In this document: positions 5,643 to 5,712 of the stretch, one piece after another
Numbering within the stretch: the first letter of the stretch is position 1
Layout of the letters: each line of letters begins with the position of its first letter
Source: an uncultured Eubacterium sp.
Lineage (GTDB): Bacteria > Bacillota > Clostridia > Lachnospirales > Lachnospiraceae
NCBI GenBank assembly: GCA_910579145.1
Contig: CAJTTQ010000115.1
Location: 257-5,968 of the forward strand
Length of the DNA stretch: 5,712 nt
Direction of reading: 5' to 3'
The notes under the pieces: generated by a model
Databases searched by the model: none
Told to the model about the DNA's origin: nothing
What the model saw: only the letters and a program-made list of their open reading frames with translations
Program-made: the position numbers and the translations under genes

Positions 5643-5712
5643 ATGGAAAATGAAGGATTACTGAATTCCATATCCAATATAATGGATGAAAAACTTCTGG
5701 TTTTCAGCAATC
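5643..5712 (+). CDS. 5' end of an unidentified plus-strand gene (cut by window)
   Basis: An ATG at 5643 opens a frame with no stop to the window edge: 23 codons plus one base, reading MENEGLLNSISNIMDEKLLV then FSN. A purine-rich site GAGGGAG (5626-5632) lies ten bases upstream, and a promoter-like sequence with extended -10 precedes it. The short amphipathic N-terminus could begin a helical protein, but too little is present to name a family. An in-frame ATG at 5682 has no ribosome site. It is transcribed away from the surface-protein cluster and may share regulatory DNA with it. Confidence 0.5.
   Translation, partial: MENEGLLNSISNIMDEKLLVFSN

Noticed and set aside
5479..5664. 61-aa plus-strand frame
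   Set aside because: It crosses the predicted proximal promoter and overlaps the better supported ATG at 5643; no ribosome site or family resemblance.
1..5712. CRISPR array, IS element, tRNA or rRNA
   Set aside because: No regularly spaced identical repeats, transposase motifs, terminal inverted repeats or structural RNA signatures were seen; the only repeats lie within the surface-protein coding sequence or the short promoter elements.

Overview
The window looks like chromosomal DNA from a Gram-positive gut-type Clostridia, most likely Lachnospiraceae. This rests on strong purine-rich Shine-Dalgarno sites, a Gram-positive-type signal peptidase I, and a giant Cys/His-repeat plus Cna-B/SpaA-like surface protein of the kind common in that family. 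The assignment is by protein style only; no marker gene is present.

Most of the window is one minus-strand gene cluster, read from right to left. It begins with a promoter region near 5300-5385 and runs through four genes: an unnamed 157-aa protein (4767-5240), a 118-aa coiled-coil protein (4369-4725), a type I signal peptidase (3782-4372) and a very large surface protein (1-3702) that runs off the left edge after 1234 codons. Spacing is tight: a 41-nt gap, a 4-nt GTGA overlap, then 79 nt. The four are probably co-transcribed. The simplest reading is a surface-adhesin or pilin-like cassette in which the signal peptidase matures the exported protein and the two small cytoplasmic-looking proteins have an unknown accessory or regulatory job. 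No sortase or cell-wall sorting signal is visible; both would lie beyond the left edge.

The surface protein is modular. From the N-terminus it has a long basic leader with one hydrophobic segment, three Cys-His-His-Cys repeats, a Glu/Thr linker, a duplicated beta-type module, a galactose-binding-like jelly-roll region, a SpaA-like domain and a Cna-B-like domain with candidate isopeptide residues. Base composition changes sharply inside the gene. The leader, stalk and upstream genes are roughly 50-63% GC in sampled lines, while the part encoding the putative binding region and the following domains is mostly 33-48%. This suggests a mosaic gene whose outer half was exchanged.

The right end (about 5257-5642) is an AT-rich divergent intergenic region. 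It carries phased A-tracts and an extended -10 on the minus strand, two plus-strand promoter-like sequences, and an inverted repeat around the second plus-strand -10. The first 23 codons of an unidentified plus-strand gene start at 5643 and run off the window.
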